A stretch of 64,000 nt of DNA, from NCBI GenBank assembly GCA_035540635.1, contig DATLGH010000019.1, positions 1 to 64,000 on the forward strand, in the 5' to 3' direction. How positions within the stretch are numbered: the stretch's first letter is position 1; each line of letters begins with the position of its first letter. The DNA comes from Egibacteraceae bacterium (GTDB lineage Bacteria > Actinomycetota > Nitriliruptoria > Euzebyales > Egibacteraceae). A model generated the notes under the pieces. The model had not been told where the DNA came from, searched no databases, and saw only the letters and a program-made list of their open reading frames with translations. The translations under genes and the position numbers were made by a program. This document shows, piece by piece, positions 49,133 through 57,760 of the stretch.

Positions 49133-49254
49133 CACCCGATCGTAGTCGCAGCACACTGGCGAGCGGATTCTTCGGCGACCAGACCGCGCAGTACACCCAA
49201 ACGGCTGCGCGGGCGTGGTCACAATGACAGCCAGCTCGGGCGAGTGGGGGGCGG

Positions 49255-49749
49255 ATGCGGAACTTCGACGAGTGGTACGTGGAGGCGCGCGACGGCGTGC
49301 TGCGCACCTTGGTCGCCATCACCCGCGACCCCGACCTCGCCTCGGACCTCACGTCTGAGGCGTTCGTGCGGGCGTACGAGCGGTGGTCGTCGGTGTCGTC
49401 GCATCCCAACCCCACCGCCTGGGTCGTCCGCGTCGGCGTGAACCTGCATCGCTCCCGTTGGCGGAGCCTCGTGCGGAGCAGGCGGCGACCGCCGCCCCGT
49501 CCGGTCGACGTGCCCCCGCCCGGCGAGCCGTTCGACCCCGCCCTCCGCGCTCGTGTGTTGGCGCTGCCCGCCCAGCAACGTGCCGTCGTGGCGCTGCGGA
49601 TCCTGGCTGACCTGTCGACCGAGGAGACTGCCCGCGTCCTGCGGATCAAGCCGGGCACCGTCAAAGCCCATCTCCATCGCGCGCTGCAGGCGCTGCGCGC
49701 CGATGCCGCCCTGGCGGCCGTCGAGCACCGCACGGAGGACCTGCCATGA
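49255..49749 (+). CDS. Second ECF sigma factor (SigE-like)
   Basis: 164 residues. Region 2: RTLVAITRDPDLASDLTSEAFVRAYERW (in part). Region 4: LPAQQRAVVALRILADLSTEETARVLRIKPGTVKAHLHRALQAL (in part), the HTH being RIKPGTVKAHLHRAL. ATG 49255 follows a run of G residues serving as Shine-Dalgarno. ATGA overlap with the next gene indicates a two-gene module. Its targets are unknown. Confidence 0.87.
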   Translation: MRNFDEWYVEARDGVLRTLVAITRDPDLASDLTSEAFVRAYERWSSVSSHPNPTAWVVRVGVNLHRSRWRSLVRSRRRPPPRPVDVPPPGEPFDPALRARVLALPAQQRAVVALRILADLSTEETARVLRIKPGTVKAHLHRALQALRADAALAAVEHRTEDLP

Positions 49750-50582
49750 CCCTTCCCGACCTCGCTCCCGCCTTCGTCGAGCGCCACGATGTGGCACCAG
49801 GGTCGATCCGAAAGCGTTCGGCAAGCCGGCGCCGCCGGCGCCGGCTGGGCCAGGCCGGCGCGGTGGCGGTCCTGGCCGCCGCCGTGGCGGCCGGCACGTT
49901 GCTTCCTGGCCGCCAGACCGCCTTCGCCGACTGGACGCCGGAACCCGGTCCGCTCGACGAGCGGCTCGTGGCACGGGCAGAGCAGCACTGCGAGGACGAC
50001 TTCCACACGTGGGCGGCCCCCGTAGCCGACGGGGAGGGCGTTGATGGCCCGTCCGTGGAGCATGCGCAAGCCGTCTACCGCGAGCTCCTCGGTCGCGGCG
50101 ACGCGCTCGCGCCGACGGTGGTGGACCAGCGCGGCAACGGCTTCGTGGCGCTCTACCTGTCGTCCGGTGGCCCCACGGGGTCGACGGTGGTGACGTGCGT
50201 GCTGATCTGGGATCCCCACGATCCGCACGCTGCCCCCGTCGGCGGCAGTACGGGCTTGAGGGCCGTGGCCTCCTTTCGCGCCTCGCTCGCGGTCCTCGGC
50301 TGGGGGAGCACGGATTTGCCGCCCCTGGGCAAGGCCGGGCGCTTCTCGGAGCTGTTCGGTGTCGCGCCGGAAGGCGTGCGGGTCATCGTCACGCTGGAGG
50401 ACGGCCAGACGGTGGCGGCCCGCAGCGCGGACGGGCACTTCCTGGCCTGGTGGCCCGGAAAGGCCGAGCCCGTAAGGGTCGACGCCGTCGATCGCGACGG
50501 CAGGGTGCATCTTCGCCTGGATCGCGCCGGGGGAGGACGGTGGTCGAAGGCCGCCCCGCCCGCCGGCGGATCCCTGCCCTGA
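49746..50582 (+). CDS. Anchored partner protein of the second ECF sigma factor
   Basis: 278 residues, not recognised. A cytoplasmic N-terminus of ~33 residues ends in a very basic run (RKRSASRRRRRRLG), followed by one membrane helix (AGAVAVLAAAVAAGTLLPG) and an extracytoplasmic domain of ~220 residues with two cysteines (EQHCEDDF, TVVTCVLIWD) that could form a disulfide. ATG 49746 overlaps the sigma stop. The layout resembles anti-sigma or sensor partners, but no known anti-sigma motif is visible. Confidence 0.7.
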   Translation: MTLPDLAPAFVERHDVAPGSIRKRSASRRRRRRLGQAGAVAVLAAAVAAGTLLPGRQTAFADWTPEPGPLDERLVARAEQHCEDDFHTWAAPVADGEGVDGPSVEHAQAVYRELLGRGDALAPTVVDQRGNGFVALYLSSGGPTGSTVVTCVLIWDPHDPHAAPVGGSTGLRAVASFRASLAVLGWGSTDLPPLGKAGRFSELFGVAPEGVRVIVTLEDGQTVAARSADGHFLAWWPGKAEPVRVDAVDRDGRVHLRLDRAGGGRWSKAAPPAGGSLP

Positions 50583-50653
50583 AGGCCAAGCGGACAGGGG
50601 GGCGTAGGTGCCCGTCTTCTCCCGTCCCGGACCGGAGCGGGGCCGAGGTGCAC

Positions 50654-50728
50654 GCGCCGAGCCCAGGGGCGCTACCGCTTCGCTGCATGAGCGCCGAGCC
50701 CAGGGGCGCTAACGCTTGCGCTACATGA
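50654..50728. repeat. Two tandem 37/38-bp repeats sharing a core with the 16.4-kb repeats
   Basis: Copies at 50654-50690 and 50691-50728 both begin GCGCCGAGCCCAGGGGCGCTA and differ by a one-base insertion and a few changes. Copy 1 contains GCGCTACCGCTTCGCTGC (50669-50686), the exact reverse complement of the core in both repeats at 16395-16461. Copy 2 runs over the rsmI stop codon (50721-50723). Confidence 0.8.
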
Positions 50729-51617
50729 GGGTGGCGCCGGTCGCTCCGCCGGTCCCGCCGGCCTGCTCGGCGTCGAGGACCGCCTGGTAGACCGCGCGGC
50801 GTGACACTCCGGTGGTGGCGGCGACCCGGCCGATGGCGCCCTTCTTGTCCTCCCCCGCGGCGATGAGGGCGCGCACCCGTTCGGCGAGGTCCGCGGGCTC
50901 GGGTTCCTCGGCCGACCGGGCGGGGGCGCCGGCGACGACGAGGGTCAACTCGCCGCGCACCCCCTGCGCGGCCCGGGCGGCCAGCTCCGGCAGCGGACCG
51001 CGCCACACCTCCTCGTGGCGCTTCGTGAGCTCCCGGGCCAGCGCCGCGGGACGGGGGCCGAACGCCGCGGCCATCGCCGCGAGGTCGTCGGCGGCGCGGT
51101 GCGGGGTGACGTAGAACACGAGCGTACGCGGCTCGTCGGCGAGGGCGGCCAGCGCCTGGGCCCGTGCGCCCGCCTTGCGGGGCAGGAACCCCTCGAAGCA
51201 GAAGCGGTCCATCGGCAGCCCCGACACGACGAGGGCCTGCACCGCCGCCGACGGCCCGGGGACCGACTCCACGACGAGCCCCCGCTCCACCGCGGCGCGC
51301 ACGAGCCGGTACCCCGGGTCGGCCAGGCCCGGCGTCCCCGCGTCGGTGACGAGCACCACCGTCTCACCGGCGGCAACGCGCGCGACGAGCTCGGGGGTGC
51401 GGGCGGCCTCGTTGTGGTCGTGGTAGCTCACCATGGGCTTGCGCACGCCGGCGCGCTCGAGCAGCACCCGGCTGCGGCGGGTGTCCTCCGCGGCGACGAG
51501 GTCGGCGGCGGCGAGCGCCGCGGCGGCGCGGGGGGACAGGTCGTCGAGGTTGCCGATCGGGGTGCCGACCACGACGAGCCGCCCGCCCGCCTCCTGCGGG
51601 TCTCCTGCCTGGTCCAC
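50721..51617 (-). CDS. rsmI: 16S rRNA C1402 ribose 2'-O-methyltransferase
   Basis: 298-residue tetrapyrrole-methylase-fold enzyme. Seen: VVVGTPIGNLDDLSPRA, AAEDTRRSRVLL, LVTDAGTPGLADPGYRLV, VESVPGPSAAVQALVVSGLP, FEGFLPRK and YVTPHRAADDL. A C-terminal helix-turn-helix-like extension (KKGAIGRVAATTGVSRRAVY) is typical of the family. GTG 51617 has AAGGA five bases upstream. The stop codon lies inside a tandem repeat. Divergent from the mannosyltransferase gene with only 24 bases between the start codons. Confidence 0.93.
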   Translation of the reverse strand: MDQAGDPQEAGGRLVVVGTPIGNLDDLSPRAAAALAAADLVAAEDTRRSRVLLERAGVRKPMVSYHDHNEAARTPELVARVAAGETVVLVTDAGTPGLADPGYRLVRAAVERGLVVESVPGPSAAVQALVVSGLPMDRFCFEGFLPRKAGARAQALAALADEPRTLVFYVTPHRAADDLAAMAAAFGPRPAALARELTKRHEEVWRGPLPELAARAAQGVRGELTLVVAGAPARSAEEPEPADLAERVRALIAAGEDKKGAIGRVAATTGVSRRAVYQAVLDAEQAGGTGGATGATLM

Positions 51618-51626
51618 CGTCGTCCT

Positions 51627-51632
51627 TACACT
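51627..51632 (+). promoter_or_regulatory. -10 element (TACACT) for the O-mannosyltransferase gene
   Basis: TACACT is followed by nine bases and then ATG 51642, so the mRNA is leaderless or nearly so. There is no Shine-Dalgarno. The 24-base gap to the divergent rsmI start forces both upstream elements to overlap. Confidence 0.45.
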
Positions 51633-51641
51633 CGCGGAACC

Positions 51642-53090
51642 ATGTCGACCGACACCGGCGCCCGCCCGCCGGCCCCCGTGGCGGGCGCCGGCGAGCCGGA
51701 CACGCGCCGGGACCAGCGCCGGCGCCGTGCCGTCGCGCTGCTCGTGCCGGTCCTGCTCGTCGCGGTTGCCGGCACCCTGCGGTTGTACCGCCTCGCCGAG
51801 CCGCCGGAGATCTACTTCGACGAGACCTACTACGTGACCGACGCGCGTTCGCTGCTGGCCGTCGGCACCGAGGAGGAGTTCGCGGTGCACCCGCCGCTCG
51901 GCAAGTGGCTGATCGCGGCGGGCATCGCCGTCCTCGGTGACAACCCGGTCGGCTGGCGTGCACCGGGCGCGCTCGCGGGCAGCGTCACTGTCCTGCTCAC
52001 CTACCTCGCCGGGCTGCGGCTGTTCGGACGCCGCGGCGTCGCGGCACTCGCGGCACTGCTGCTCGCGGTCGACGGGCTCGCGTTCACGATGAGCCGCATC
52101 GCGATGCTCGACGCCTTCCTCGCGCTGTTCGTCGTCGCGGGGTTCTGGCTGCTCCTCGCCGACCACGACCGACGCTGGGACGCGGCCCCCGGCCCGGGCG
52201 ACGGCCTACCCCGGCTGCGCTGCCCGCACCGGTGGCTGGCCGGCGTCGTGCTCGGCCTGGCCCTGGCGACGAAGTGGTCCGCGCTGCTCGCGATCGGCGC
52301 CGCCGGCCTGTTCGTCGCCGCCAGCGAGCTCGCGTGGCGCCGGCGCGTGACGGGCTCGCCGTGGACGCGGGTGTGGGCGCCGGCGCTGTCCGTGGCGGGC
52401 GCGCTCGTCGTGGTGCCCGTCGCCGTCTACGTCGCGAGCTACGCCGGCTGGTTCATGAACTTCACCGAGACCCGGGTGGGGCGGCAGGCGTGCCCGGTGG
52501 CGGCCGAATGCGACGCCGGGACCGTCGACATCGCCCGCGCCTGGGTCGGCGAGCAGCGCGAGATCCAGCGGTTCCACGGGGCGCTGGAGGCGCCGCACCG
52601 CTACCGCTCTCCTGCGAGCGAGTGGCTGTGGCTGCGCCGCCCGGTCGCGTACCACTACGCCTCCTGCACGCCCCAGGACAGCGGTTGTGCGATCCCCCCG
52701 GGCACCGTGGCCCACATCGTGGGGCTCGGCAACCCCGTGTTGTGGTGGCTCGCCCTGCTCGCCTATCCCGCACTCGTGTGGTTCGGCGTCCGGCACCGGG
52801 ACTGGCGGGCTGGGGCGCTGCTCGCCTTCCTCGCCGGCCAGTACCTGCCCTGGCTGCTCGCCAGGCGTCCGCTGTTCCTGTTCTACCTCGCACCCGTGGT
52901 GCCGTTCGTGGCGCTGGCGGTCGGGTGGTGCGCGGTGCGGCTGGCCGAGCGCCGAGGACTGCGCTGGGTCCCGTGGGCGCTGGCCGTCGCCGCCGTCGCC
53001 GCGTTCGCCTTCTTCTACCCGGTGTACGCCGCCTACCCTCTCGACCCCCACGCGTGGCGTCAGCGGATGTGGTTCGACTCGTGGATCTGA
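51642..53090 (+). CDS. pmt: Dolichyl/polyprenyl-phosphate-mannose protein mannosyltransferase
   Basis: 482-residue GT39 membrane enzyme. The luminal catalytic motif is EIYFDETYYVTDARSL in loop 1; about ten membrane helices follow, with HPPLGKWLIAAG and FLYLAPVVPF-like FLFYLAPVVPFVALAVGW. A C-terminal RRGLRWVPW loop and AYPLDPHAWRQRMW close the protein. It transfers mannose from polyprenyl phosphate to Ser/Thr of exported proteins together with the Sec system. The rsmI-pmt divergent pair is conserved in actinobacteria. Confidence 0.9.
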   Translation: MSTDTGARPPAPVAGAGEPDTRRDQRRRRAVALLVPVLLVAVAGTLRLYRLAEPPEIYFDETYYVTDARSLLAVGTEEEFAVHPPLGKWLIAAGIAVLGDNPVGWRAPGALAGSVTVLLTYLAGLRLFGRRGVAALAALLLAVDGLAFTMSRIAMLDAFLALFVVAGFWLLLADHDRRWDAAPGPGDGLPRLRCPHRWLAGVVLGLALATKWSALLAIGAAGLFVAASELAWRRRVTGSPWTRVWAPALSVAGALVVVPVAVYVASYAGWFMNFTETRVGRQACPVAAECDAGTVDIARAWVGEQREIQRFHGALEAPHRYRSPASEWLWLRRPVAYHYASCTPQDSGCAIPPGTVAHIVGLGNPVLWWLALLAYPALVWFGVRHRDWRAGALLAFLAGQYLPWLLARRPLFLFYLAPVVPFVALAVGWCAVRLAERRGLRWVPWALAVAAVAAFAFFYPVYAAYPLDPHAWRQRMWFDSWI

Positions 53091-53154
53091 CGCCGCGGCG
53101 AACGGGCGGTCCGCTGGGCGCATCTCCCTCGGCGCCCGTGGGTAGCCCGACGAC

Positions 53155-54468
53155 ATGACCCGACGACCCGCACGCATCCTGATCGCGGGGGCCGGCTACA
53201 TCGGCCTGTACGCCGCGCTCGAGCTCGAGGCGCGCCTCGGTGCCCACGAGGCCTCCATCACGCTGGTGAACCCCGACAACTTCATGCTCTACCAGCCCCT
53301 GCTGCCGGAGGTCGCCTCGGCGACGATCGAACCCCGCCACGCCGTCGTCCCGCTGCGCAAGGTCCTCGGGCGCACGCGGTTCGTGAAGGGGCGCCTGACC
53401 GGACTCGACCATGGCACCCGGCGTGCCGACGTGCAGCCCGTGGACGGTCCCGGGTCCGTCTACGACTACGACCACGTCGTCATCGGGCTGGGCTCGACGT
53501 CGCGAATCCTGCCGGTGCCGGGTCTCAAGGAGAACGCGGTCGGTTTCAAGTCGATCGAGGAGGCCCTCTACCTGCGCAACCACGTGCTCGGGCGCATGGA
53601 GGCCGCAGAGGCCACCCGTGACCCGGACGTCCGCAGTCGCGCACTCACGTTCGTCGTCGTCGGCGGCGGCTACACGGGCGTCGAGGCCCTGGCCGAGCTC
53701 GAGGACCTCACCCGTGCGGTCTGCGGGTACTACCCGTCGATCACGGTCGGCGACCTGCGGTGGGTGCTCGTCGAGGCGACCGACCGGATCCTGCCGACCG
53801 TCGACGAGCGCCTCGCCGGCTACGCCCTCGCCGAGCTGCGCGCGCGAGGGATCGACGTGCGTCTGCGCACCCTCCTCGAATCGGTGGAGGGCGGCTTTCT
53901 CCGGTTGTCCGACGGGGAGACGATCCGCTCCGACACCCTCGTCTGGGTCGCCGGGGTCCAGCCCCATCCCCTCATCGGCGAGCTCGGGCTGCCCACCACC
54001 GAGGACGGGCGGCTCGACGCGGACGCGTACCTGCGGGTGCGTGGGGTCGACGGGGCGTGGACCGGCGGCGACGGCGCCGCCGTCCCCGACCTCGCGGCGG
54101 GTGGCACCGTGCCCCCGACCGCCCAGCACGCCCGTCGACAGGGCACGAAGGTCGGCGAGAACCTCGTCGCAGCACTCCGCGGGGCCCCCCTGCAGGAGTT
54201 CCGCCACCGCAGTGTCGGCGAGCTCGTCACGCTCGGCCGGCGCAAGGGCGTGGGACAGGTGATGGGCCGCCACGTGCGCGGGACCGCTGCGTGGGCCCTG
54301 CGCCGGGCGTACTACCTCGCGTCGATCCCCTCGCCGTCGAGCCGTGCACGGATCCTCTCCGACTGGCTCGTCGGCCTGCCGTTCCGCCGCGACATCGTCC
54401 AGCTCAGCCCCGTGCGCAGCCCGGCCGAGGTCCTGACCGACGCCCGCAGCGAGCAGGACGCCGCCTGA
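53155..54468 (+). CDS. ndh: Type II NADH dehydrogenase (NDH-2)
   Basis: 437-residue FAD enzyme passing electrons from NADH to quinone without proton pumping. FAD-binding ILIAGAGYIGLYAALELE (GxGxxG), NAD-binding VVVGGGYTGVEALAELED, and TGGDGAAVPD near 300 are seen, followed by the quinone-site-type PPTAQHARRQG. The C-terminal ~60 residues are amphipathic for membrane attachment. ATG 53155 follows a 64-base gap after pmt. A strong hairpin follows the stop by four bases. Confidence 0.87.
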   Translation: MTRRPARILIAGAGYIGLYAALELEARLGAHEASITLVNPDNFMLYQPLLPEVASATIEPRHAVVPLRKVLGRTRFVKGRLTGLDHGTRRADVQPVDGPGSVYDYDHVVIGLGSTSRILPVPGLKENAVGFKSIEEALYLRNHVLGRMEAAEATRDPDVRSRALTFVVVGGGYTGVEALAELEDLTRAVCGYYPSITVGDLRWVLVEATDRILPTVDERLAGYALAELRARGIDVRLRTLLESVEGGFLRLSDGETIRSDTLVWVAGVQPHPLIGELGLPTTEDGRLDADAYLRVRGVDGAWTGGDGAAVPDLAAGGTVPPTAQHARRQGTKVGENLVAALRGAPLQEFRHRSVGELVTLGRRKGVGQVMGRHVRGTAAWALRRAYYLASIPSPSSRARILSDWLVGLPFRRDIVQLSPVRSPAEVLTDARSEQDAA

Positions 54469-54472
54469 CGCT

Positions 54473-54521
54473 GCTCGACGACCCCGTCGCGCGGGGGCTC
54501 GCGCGCCGACGGTCGTCGAGC
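54473..54521 (+). terminator. Long hairpin after ndh
   Basis: GCTCGACGACC (54473-54483) pairs perfectly with GGTCGTCGAGC (54511-54521), and the inner sequence adds GTCG/CGAC and CGCGCG/CGCGCG pairs, leaving a short G-rich loop. There is no U-tract. It separates ndh from the zinc operon. Confidence 0.7.
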
Positions 54522-54589
54522 GATCGTTGCAACCGGCACAAGGCCCGGCCCTCCTCCAATCCGTGTCTTCCCCGACCACCTGATCGATT

Positions 54590-54626
54590 GGCATTGGTTG
54601 TCAGAAGCATCTAGGGTGTGCGCGGT
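54590..54626 (+). promoter_or_regulatory. Probable znuA promoter region
   Basis: A locally AT-richer stretch holds TTGGCA followed about 16 bases later by TCTAGG, a plausible -35/-10 pair just upstream of znuA. No convincing Zur palindrome (TGAAAATnATTTTCA-like) was found. Confidence 0.35.
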
Positions 54627-54651
54627 CGTGACGCCGTCCCTGGAGATCGCC

Positions 54652-55698
54652 GTGCACCACCGCTTCGTCGTCCTCGCCTGTCTCGTTCTGGCGCTCGGCG
54701 CCTGCGGGCAGGCGCCCACGCAGAGCGTCGAGGAGGATGCGTCGGCGGAGGGCGCCGACACCCCGCTTCTCGGGGAGGGGATCACCGCCGTCACGTCCGT
54801 CTACCCGCTCGCGGCCGTCGCCGAGGACATCGCGCCGGGCGCGGACGTGCGGCTGCTCACGTCCAGCGGTCAGGACCCCCACGACCTCGAGCTCAGCCCC
54901 GATGATCGCCGGCTCGTCGAATCCGCCGACGTCGTCCTCTACATGGGCGACCTCGACTTCCAGCCTCAGGTGGAGGCAGCCGTCGCCGACGCGACCGGCG
55001 CCGTCGTCTCGGTCGCGGAGGTCGCCGGGTCCGACAACCTCCGCCGCCTCGAGGGCCATGACCACGAGGACGGCGACGACCACGGGCACGGCGACGGCGA
55101 CGACGACCACGCCGACGACGCCGACGACGACCACGGCTCCGGCCAGCAGGAGGATGCGCACGCCCACGACGACGAGGCGGTCGACCCGCACCTGTGGTTC
55201 GATGCGGCGATCATGGCGGGGGTGGCCGAGGCGGTCGGTGAGGCGTTCGCCGCCGCCGACCCCGACCGGGCCGACGGCTACCGCGAGCGCGCCGGTGCGC
55301 TCCACGACGAGCTCGCCGCGCTCGACGAGGACATCGACGCCGTGTTCGCCGACTGCGCCCACGACACCGCGATCGTGAGCCACGAGGCCTACGCCTACCT
55401 GCTCGAGCGCCGGGGCTTGGCACAGGAGGGCATCTCGGGAGCCGGTGGGCACGCCGACGCCTCCCCGGCCCGCCTGGCCGAGCTCACCGAGCGGATCCGC
55501 GCCGAGGGCATCCCGGCGGTCCTCGCCGAGCCGATCGAGGGCCGCGGCGACGCGGAGGCGCTCGCGAGCGAGGCGGGCGTCGACCTGCTCGACGTCGATC
55601 CGCTGGAGATCGGCGAGGCCCACCTGGCCGGCGTGCGGTTCCCCGACGCGCTGCGGGCCCAGGCGGAGGCCTTCGCAACCGCTCTGGAGTGCACGTGA
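54652..55698 (+). CDS. znuA: Zinc ABC transporter substrate-binding lipoprotein
   Basis: 348 residues. A lipoprotein signal (FVVLACLVLALGACG, C18) anchors it outside the membrane. Cluster A-I metal-binding features: H77 in QDPHDLEL, a His/Asp-rich loop at ~135-172 (repeats such as GHDHEDGDDHGHGDG), H180 in DPHLWFD, and IVSHEAYAYL. The His-rich loop favours zinc over manganese. GTG 54652 has GGAG six bases upstream and gives a clean signal peptide; upstream TTG 54598 and GTG 54628 would add an unlikely leader. First gene of znuACB-zur. Confidence 0.9.
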   Translation: MHHRFVVLACLVLALGACGQAPTQSVEEDASAEGADTPLLGEGITAVTSVYPLAAVAEDIAPGADVRLLTSSGQDPHDLELSPDDRRLVESADVVLYMGDLDFQPQVEAAVADATGAVVSVAEVAGSDNLRRLEGHDHEDGDDHGHGDGDDDHADDADDDHGSGQQEDAHAHDDEAVDPHLWFDAAIMAGVAEAVGEAFAAADPDRADGYRERAGALHDELAALDEDIDAVFADCAHDTAIVSHEAYAYLLERRGLAQEGISGAGGHADASPARLAELTERIRAEGIPAVLAEPIEGRGDAEALASEAGVDLLDVDPLEIGEAHLAGVRFPDALRAQAEAFATALECT

Positions 55699-55756
55699 CG
55701 AAGCTCGGCTGCTTCCGCGGTGAGGCGACCGCCCCTTTCGAGCGGGAGGGACGCTG

Positions 55757-56491
55757 ATGCCGGCCACGCCCGTGCTCGAGTACGACCAGGTCACCTTCGG
55801 CTACGGACGCCTGCCCGTCCTGCGGGAGGTGTCGCTGCGCATCGCCCCCGGCCAGTTCATGGCCGTGGTCGGCCCGAACGGGTCGGGCAAGTCCACGCTG
55901 ATGAAGCTCGGGCTGGGGCTGCTCCGCCCCACCCACGGGACCGTGCGGCTCTTCGGCACGCGTGTGCGGGACTTCGACGACTGGGGACGGGTGGGCTACG
56001 TGCCCCAGCGGGCGACCGCGGAGACAGCTGTTCCCGTCAGCGTCGAGGAGGTCGTACGCACGGGCCTCGCCGGTCGGCTCGGGGTGTTCCGCCGCCCCGA
56101 CCGCGACCAGCGCCGGCGCGTCGAGGAGGTCCTCGACCTGCTCGGGCTCGCGGCGCTGCGCCGCCAGTCGGTCGCGCGCCTCTCCGGGGGCCAGCAGCAG
56201 CGGGCGCTCATCGCCCGCGCGCTCGTCACCAGCCCCGATCTGCTCGTGCTCGACGAACCGACCACGGGCGTCGACGTGGATGCGCGGACCGTGCTGCGCG
56301 AGTCGCTCGAGCACCTCGTGCGCACCGAGGGGGTGGCGGTCGTCTACATCAGCCACGACCCGGAGGGCTTCGCCGGCCTGGCCGACCGGGTGGTCGAGCT
56401 GCGCGCGGGGCGGGCCGTGCCCTGCGCGGACCCGTCCCGGCACGGCCACGCGCACGAGCCGCTCGACGTGCCGGGAGCCGAAGAGCGATGA
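55757..56491 (+). CDS. znuC: Zinc ABC transporter ATP-binding protein
   Basis: 244 residues. Walker A GPNGSGKST (39-47), Q-loop YVPQRA, signature LSGGQQQR, Walker B LLVLDEP, and H-loop ISHDPEG. The C-terminus has HGHAHEP, histidines that might sense zinc. GGGAGGG lies six bases before the ATG. The stop overlaps the znuB start. Confidence 0.9.
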   Translation: MPATPVLEYDQVTFGYGRLPVLREVSLRIAPGQFMAVVGPNGSGKSTLMKLGLGLLRPTHGTVRLFGTRVRDFDDWGRVGYVPQRATAETAVPVSVEEVVRTGLAGRLGVFRRPDRDQRRRVEEVLDLLGLAALRRQSVARLSGGQQQRALIARALVTSPDLLVLDEPTTGVDVDARTVLRESLEHLVRTEGVAVVYISHDPEGFAGLADRVVELRAGRAVPCADPSRHGHAHEPLDVPGAEER

Positions 56492-57306
56492 CCATGCTCG
56501 AGTTCGGGTTCATGCAGAAGGCCTTCGTGGCGTGCGTGGCCGTCTGCGCGGTCGCGCCGCTCGTCGGCGCCTTCGTCGTGCAGCGCGGCCAGAGCCTCAT
56601 CGGCGACGGCATGGGGCACGTCGCCTTCGCCGGCGTCGGGGCCGCGTTCCTGTTCGGCTTCGAGCCCATCCTCGGCGCGGCCGCGCTGTCGGTGGTCGCC
56701 GCCTTCGTGCTGTTCCGCCTCCAGCGGGGCGGCATGGGGGGTGACCTCGCGATCGCGCTCATCTTCTACGGCGGCATCGCGCTCGGCTTCCTCCTGCTGT
56801 CCCGTTCGGGCATGGGGATCAACCGTGTCCTCGGCTTGCTGTTCGGCAGTCCCCTGAACCTCAGTTGGGGGCAGACCTGGACGATCGTCGGCCTGTCGGC
56901 GCTCGTGCTCGCCATCGTCGTCGCGCTCTACGGACCGCTGGTCGCGGTCGCCTTCGACGAGCAGGCCGCCCGAGCCAGCGGCGTCCCCACCGACGCTCTC
57001 GCGCTCGTGCTCACCATCGTGGTCTCGCTGACCGTCGTGGGCGGGATGTACGCGATCGGATTGCTCCTCGTGGCGGCCATGATGATCGTGCCCGTGGCGG
57101 CCGCCTCGCGTGTCGCGTCGAGCTACAGGGGTACGATGCTCGCCGCGTCGGCGATCGGCGTGAGCAGCGCGGTAGCCGGTCTGATGTTCGCCTTCTACGC
57201 CAACTACACCCCGGGCGCCTCCATCGTCCTCGTCGCGATCGGCGTCCACGTGGCCGCGATGACCGTGCGCGCCCTACGTGACCGGACGCAGGGGGCCACC
57301 ACGTAA
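56488..57306 (+). CDS. znuB: Zinc ABC transporter permease
   Basis: 272-residue ABC-3 family permease with about eight membrane helices. GDGMGHVAFAGVGAAFLFG and AFDEQAARASGVPTDALAL are family segments, the second being the coupling region. ATG 56488 overlaps the znuC stop (ATGA), ensuring stoichiometry. It is followed 19 bases later by zur. Confidence 0.9.
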   Translation: MTMLEFGFMQKAFVACVAVCAVAPLVGAFVVQRGQSLIGDGMGHVAFAGVGAAFLFGFEPILGAAALSVVAAFVLFRLQRGGMGGDLAIALIFYGGIALGFLLLSRSGMGINRVLGLLFGSPLNLSWGQTWTIVGLSALVLAIVVALYGPLVAVAFDEQAARASGVPTDALALVLTIVVSLTVVGGMYAIGLLLVAAMMIVPVAAASRVASSYRGTMLAASAIGVSSAVAGLMFAFYANYTPGASIVLVAIGVHVAAMTVRALRDRTQGATT

Positions 57307-57325
57307 CCGCCAGGAGGAGCTCGGC

Positions 57326-57742
57326 ATGGTCACCGACGCGCCGGCGCACGCGCTGCGGGAGGCCGGCCTGCGCGCGACGCGCCAGCGCCTCACCGTCCTC
57401 GAAGCGCTCCGTGCCCGCGAGGACAGCATCACCGCGCAGGACCTCCACATGGAGCTTCGGCAGGCCGGCGAGCCCATCGGCCTGACGACCGTCTACCGCA
57501 CACTCAGCGCGCTCGCGGACGCCGGCTTCCTCGACACCTTCGAGCGCGAGGGCGAGCTCGCGTTCCGCCACTGCAGCGTCGACCACCATCACCACCTCGT
57601 CTGCGAGGCGTGCAACAAGGTGGAGGAGATCACCGCCGAGGAGGTCGAGCGCTGGGTCCAGGAGATCGCGCAGACCCGGGGCTTCGCCGTCACCGGCCAC
57701 CGCGCGGACATCTTCGGCCTCTGCGCCGACTGCAGCGCCTGA
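57326..57742 (+). CDS. zur: Fur-family zinc uptake regulator
   Basis: 138 residues. An N-terminal winged helix (REAGLRATRQRLTVLEAL, IGLTTVYRTLSALADAG) and a dimerisation domain with HHHHLVCEACNKVEEI and GLCADCSA; structural-zinc cysteines are C93, C96, C133 and C136. Assignment to Zur rather than Fur or PerR rests on its place after znuACB. AGGAGG precedes the ATG. It presumably represses the uptake operon when zinc is sufficient. Confidence 0.87.
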   Translation: MVTDAPAHALREAGLRATRQRLTVLEALRAREDSITAQDLHMELRQAGEPIGLTTVYRTLSALADAGFLDTFEREGELAFRHCSVDHHHHLVCEACNKVEEITAEEVERWVQEIAQTRGFAVTGHRADIFGLCADCSA

Positions 57743-57760
57743 GCGCCCGCTCGGCTCAGG
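57738..57760. terminator. Bidirectional hairpin shared by zur and ctpC-like gene
   Basis: CCTGAGC (57738-57744) and GCTCAGG (57754-57760) pair perfectly around a 9-base loop. The zur stop codon (57740-57742) lies in the left arm, and the stop of the converging ATPase gene (57756-57758) in the right arm. Confidence 0.6.

Noticed and set aside
53102-53139. Hairpin between pmt and ndh as a terminator
   Set aside because: Two short competing stems (6-7 bp) share the same right arm; too weak to call.
54469-54651. Zur box upstream of znuA
   Set aside because: No TGAAAAT/ATTTTCA-like palindrome was found, only TGA and TCA triplets 17 bases apart.
54598-54651. Upstream TTG 54598 or GTG 54628 as znuA start
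   Set aside because: Both would lie in or next to the probable promoter; GTG 54652 has a Shine-Dalgarno and gives a proper lipoprotein signal.
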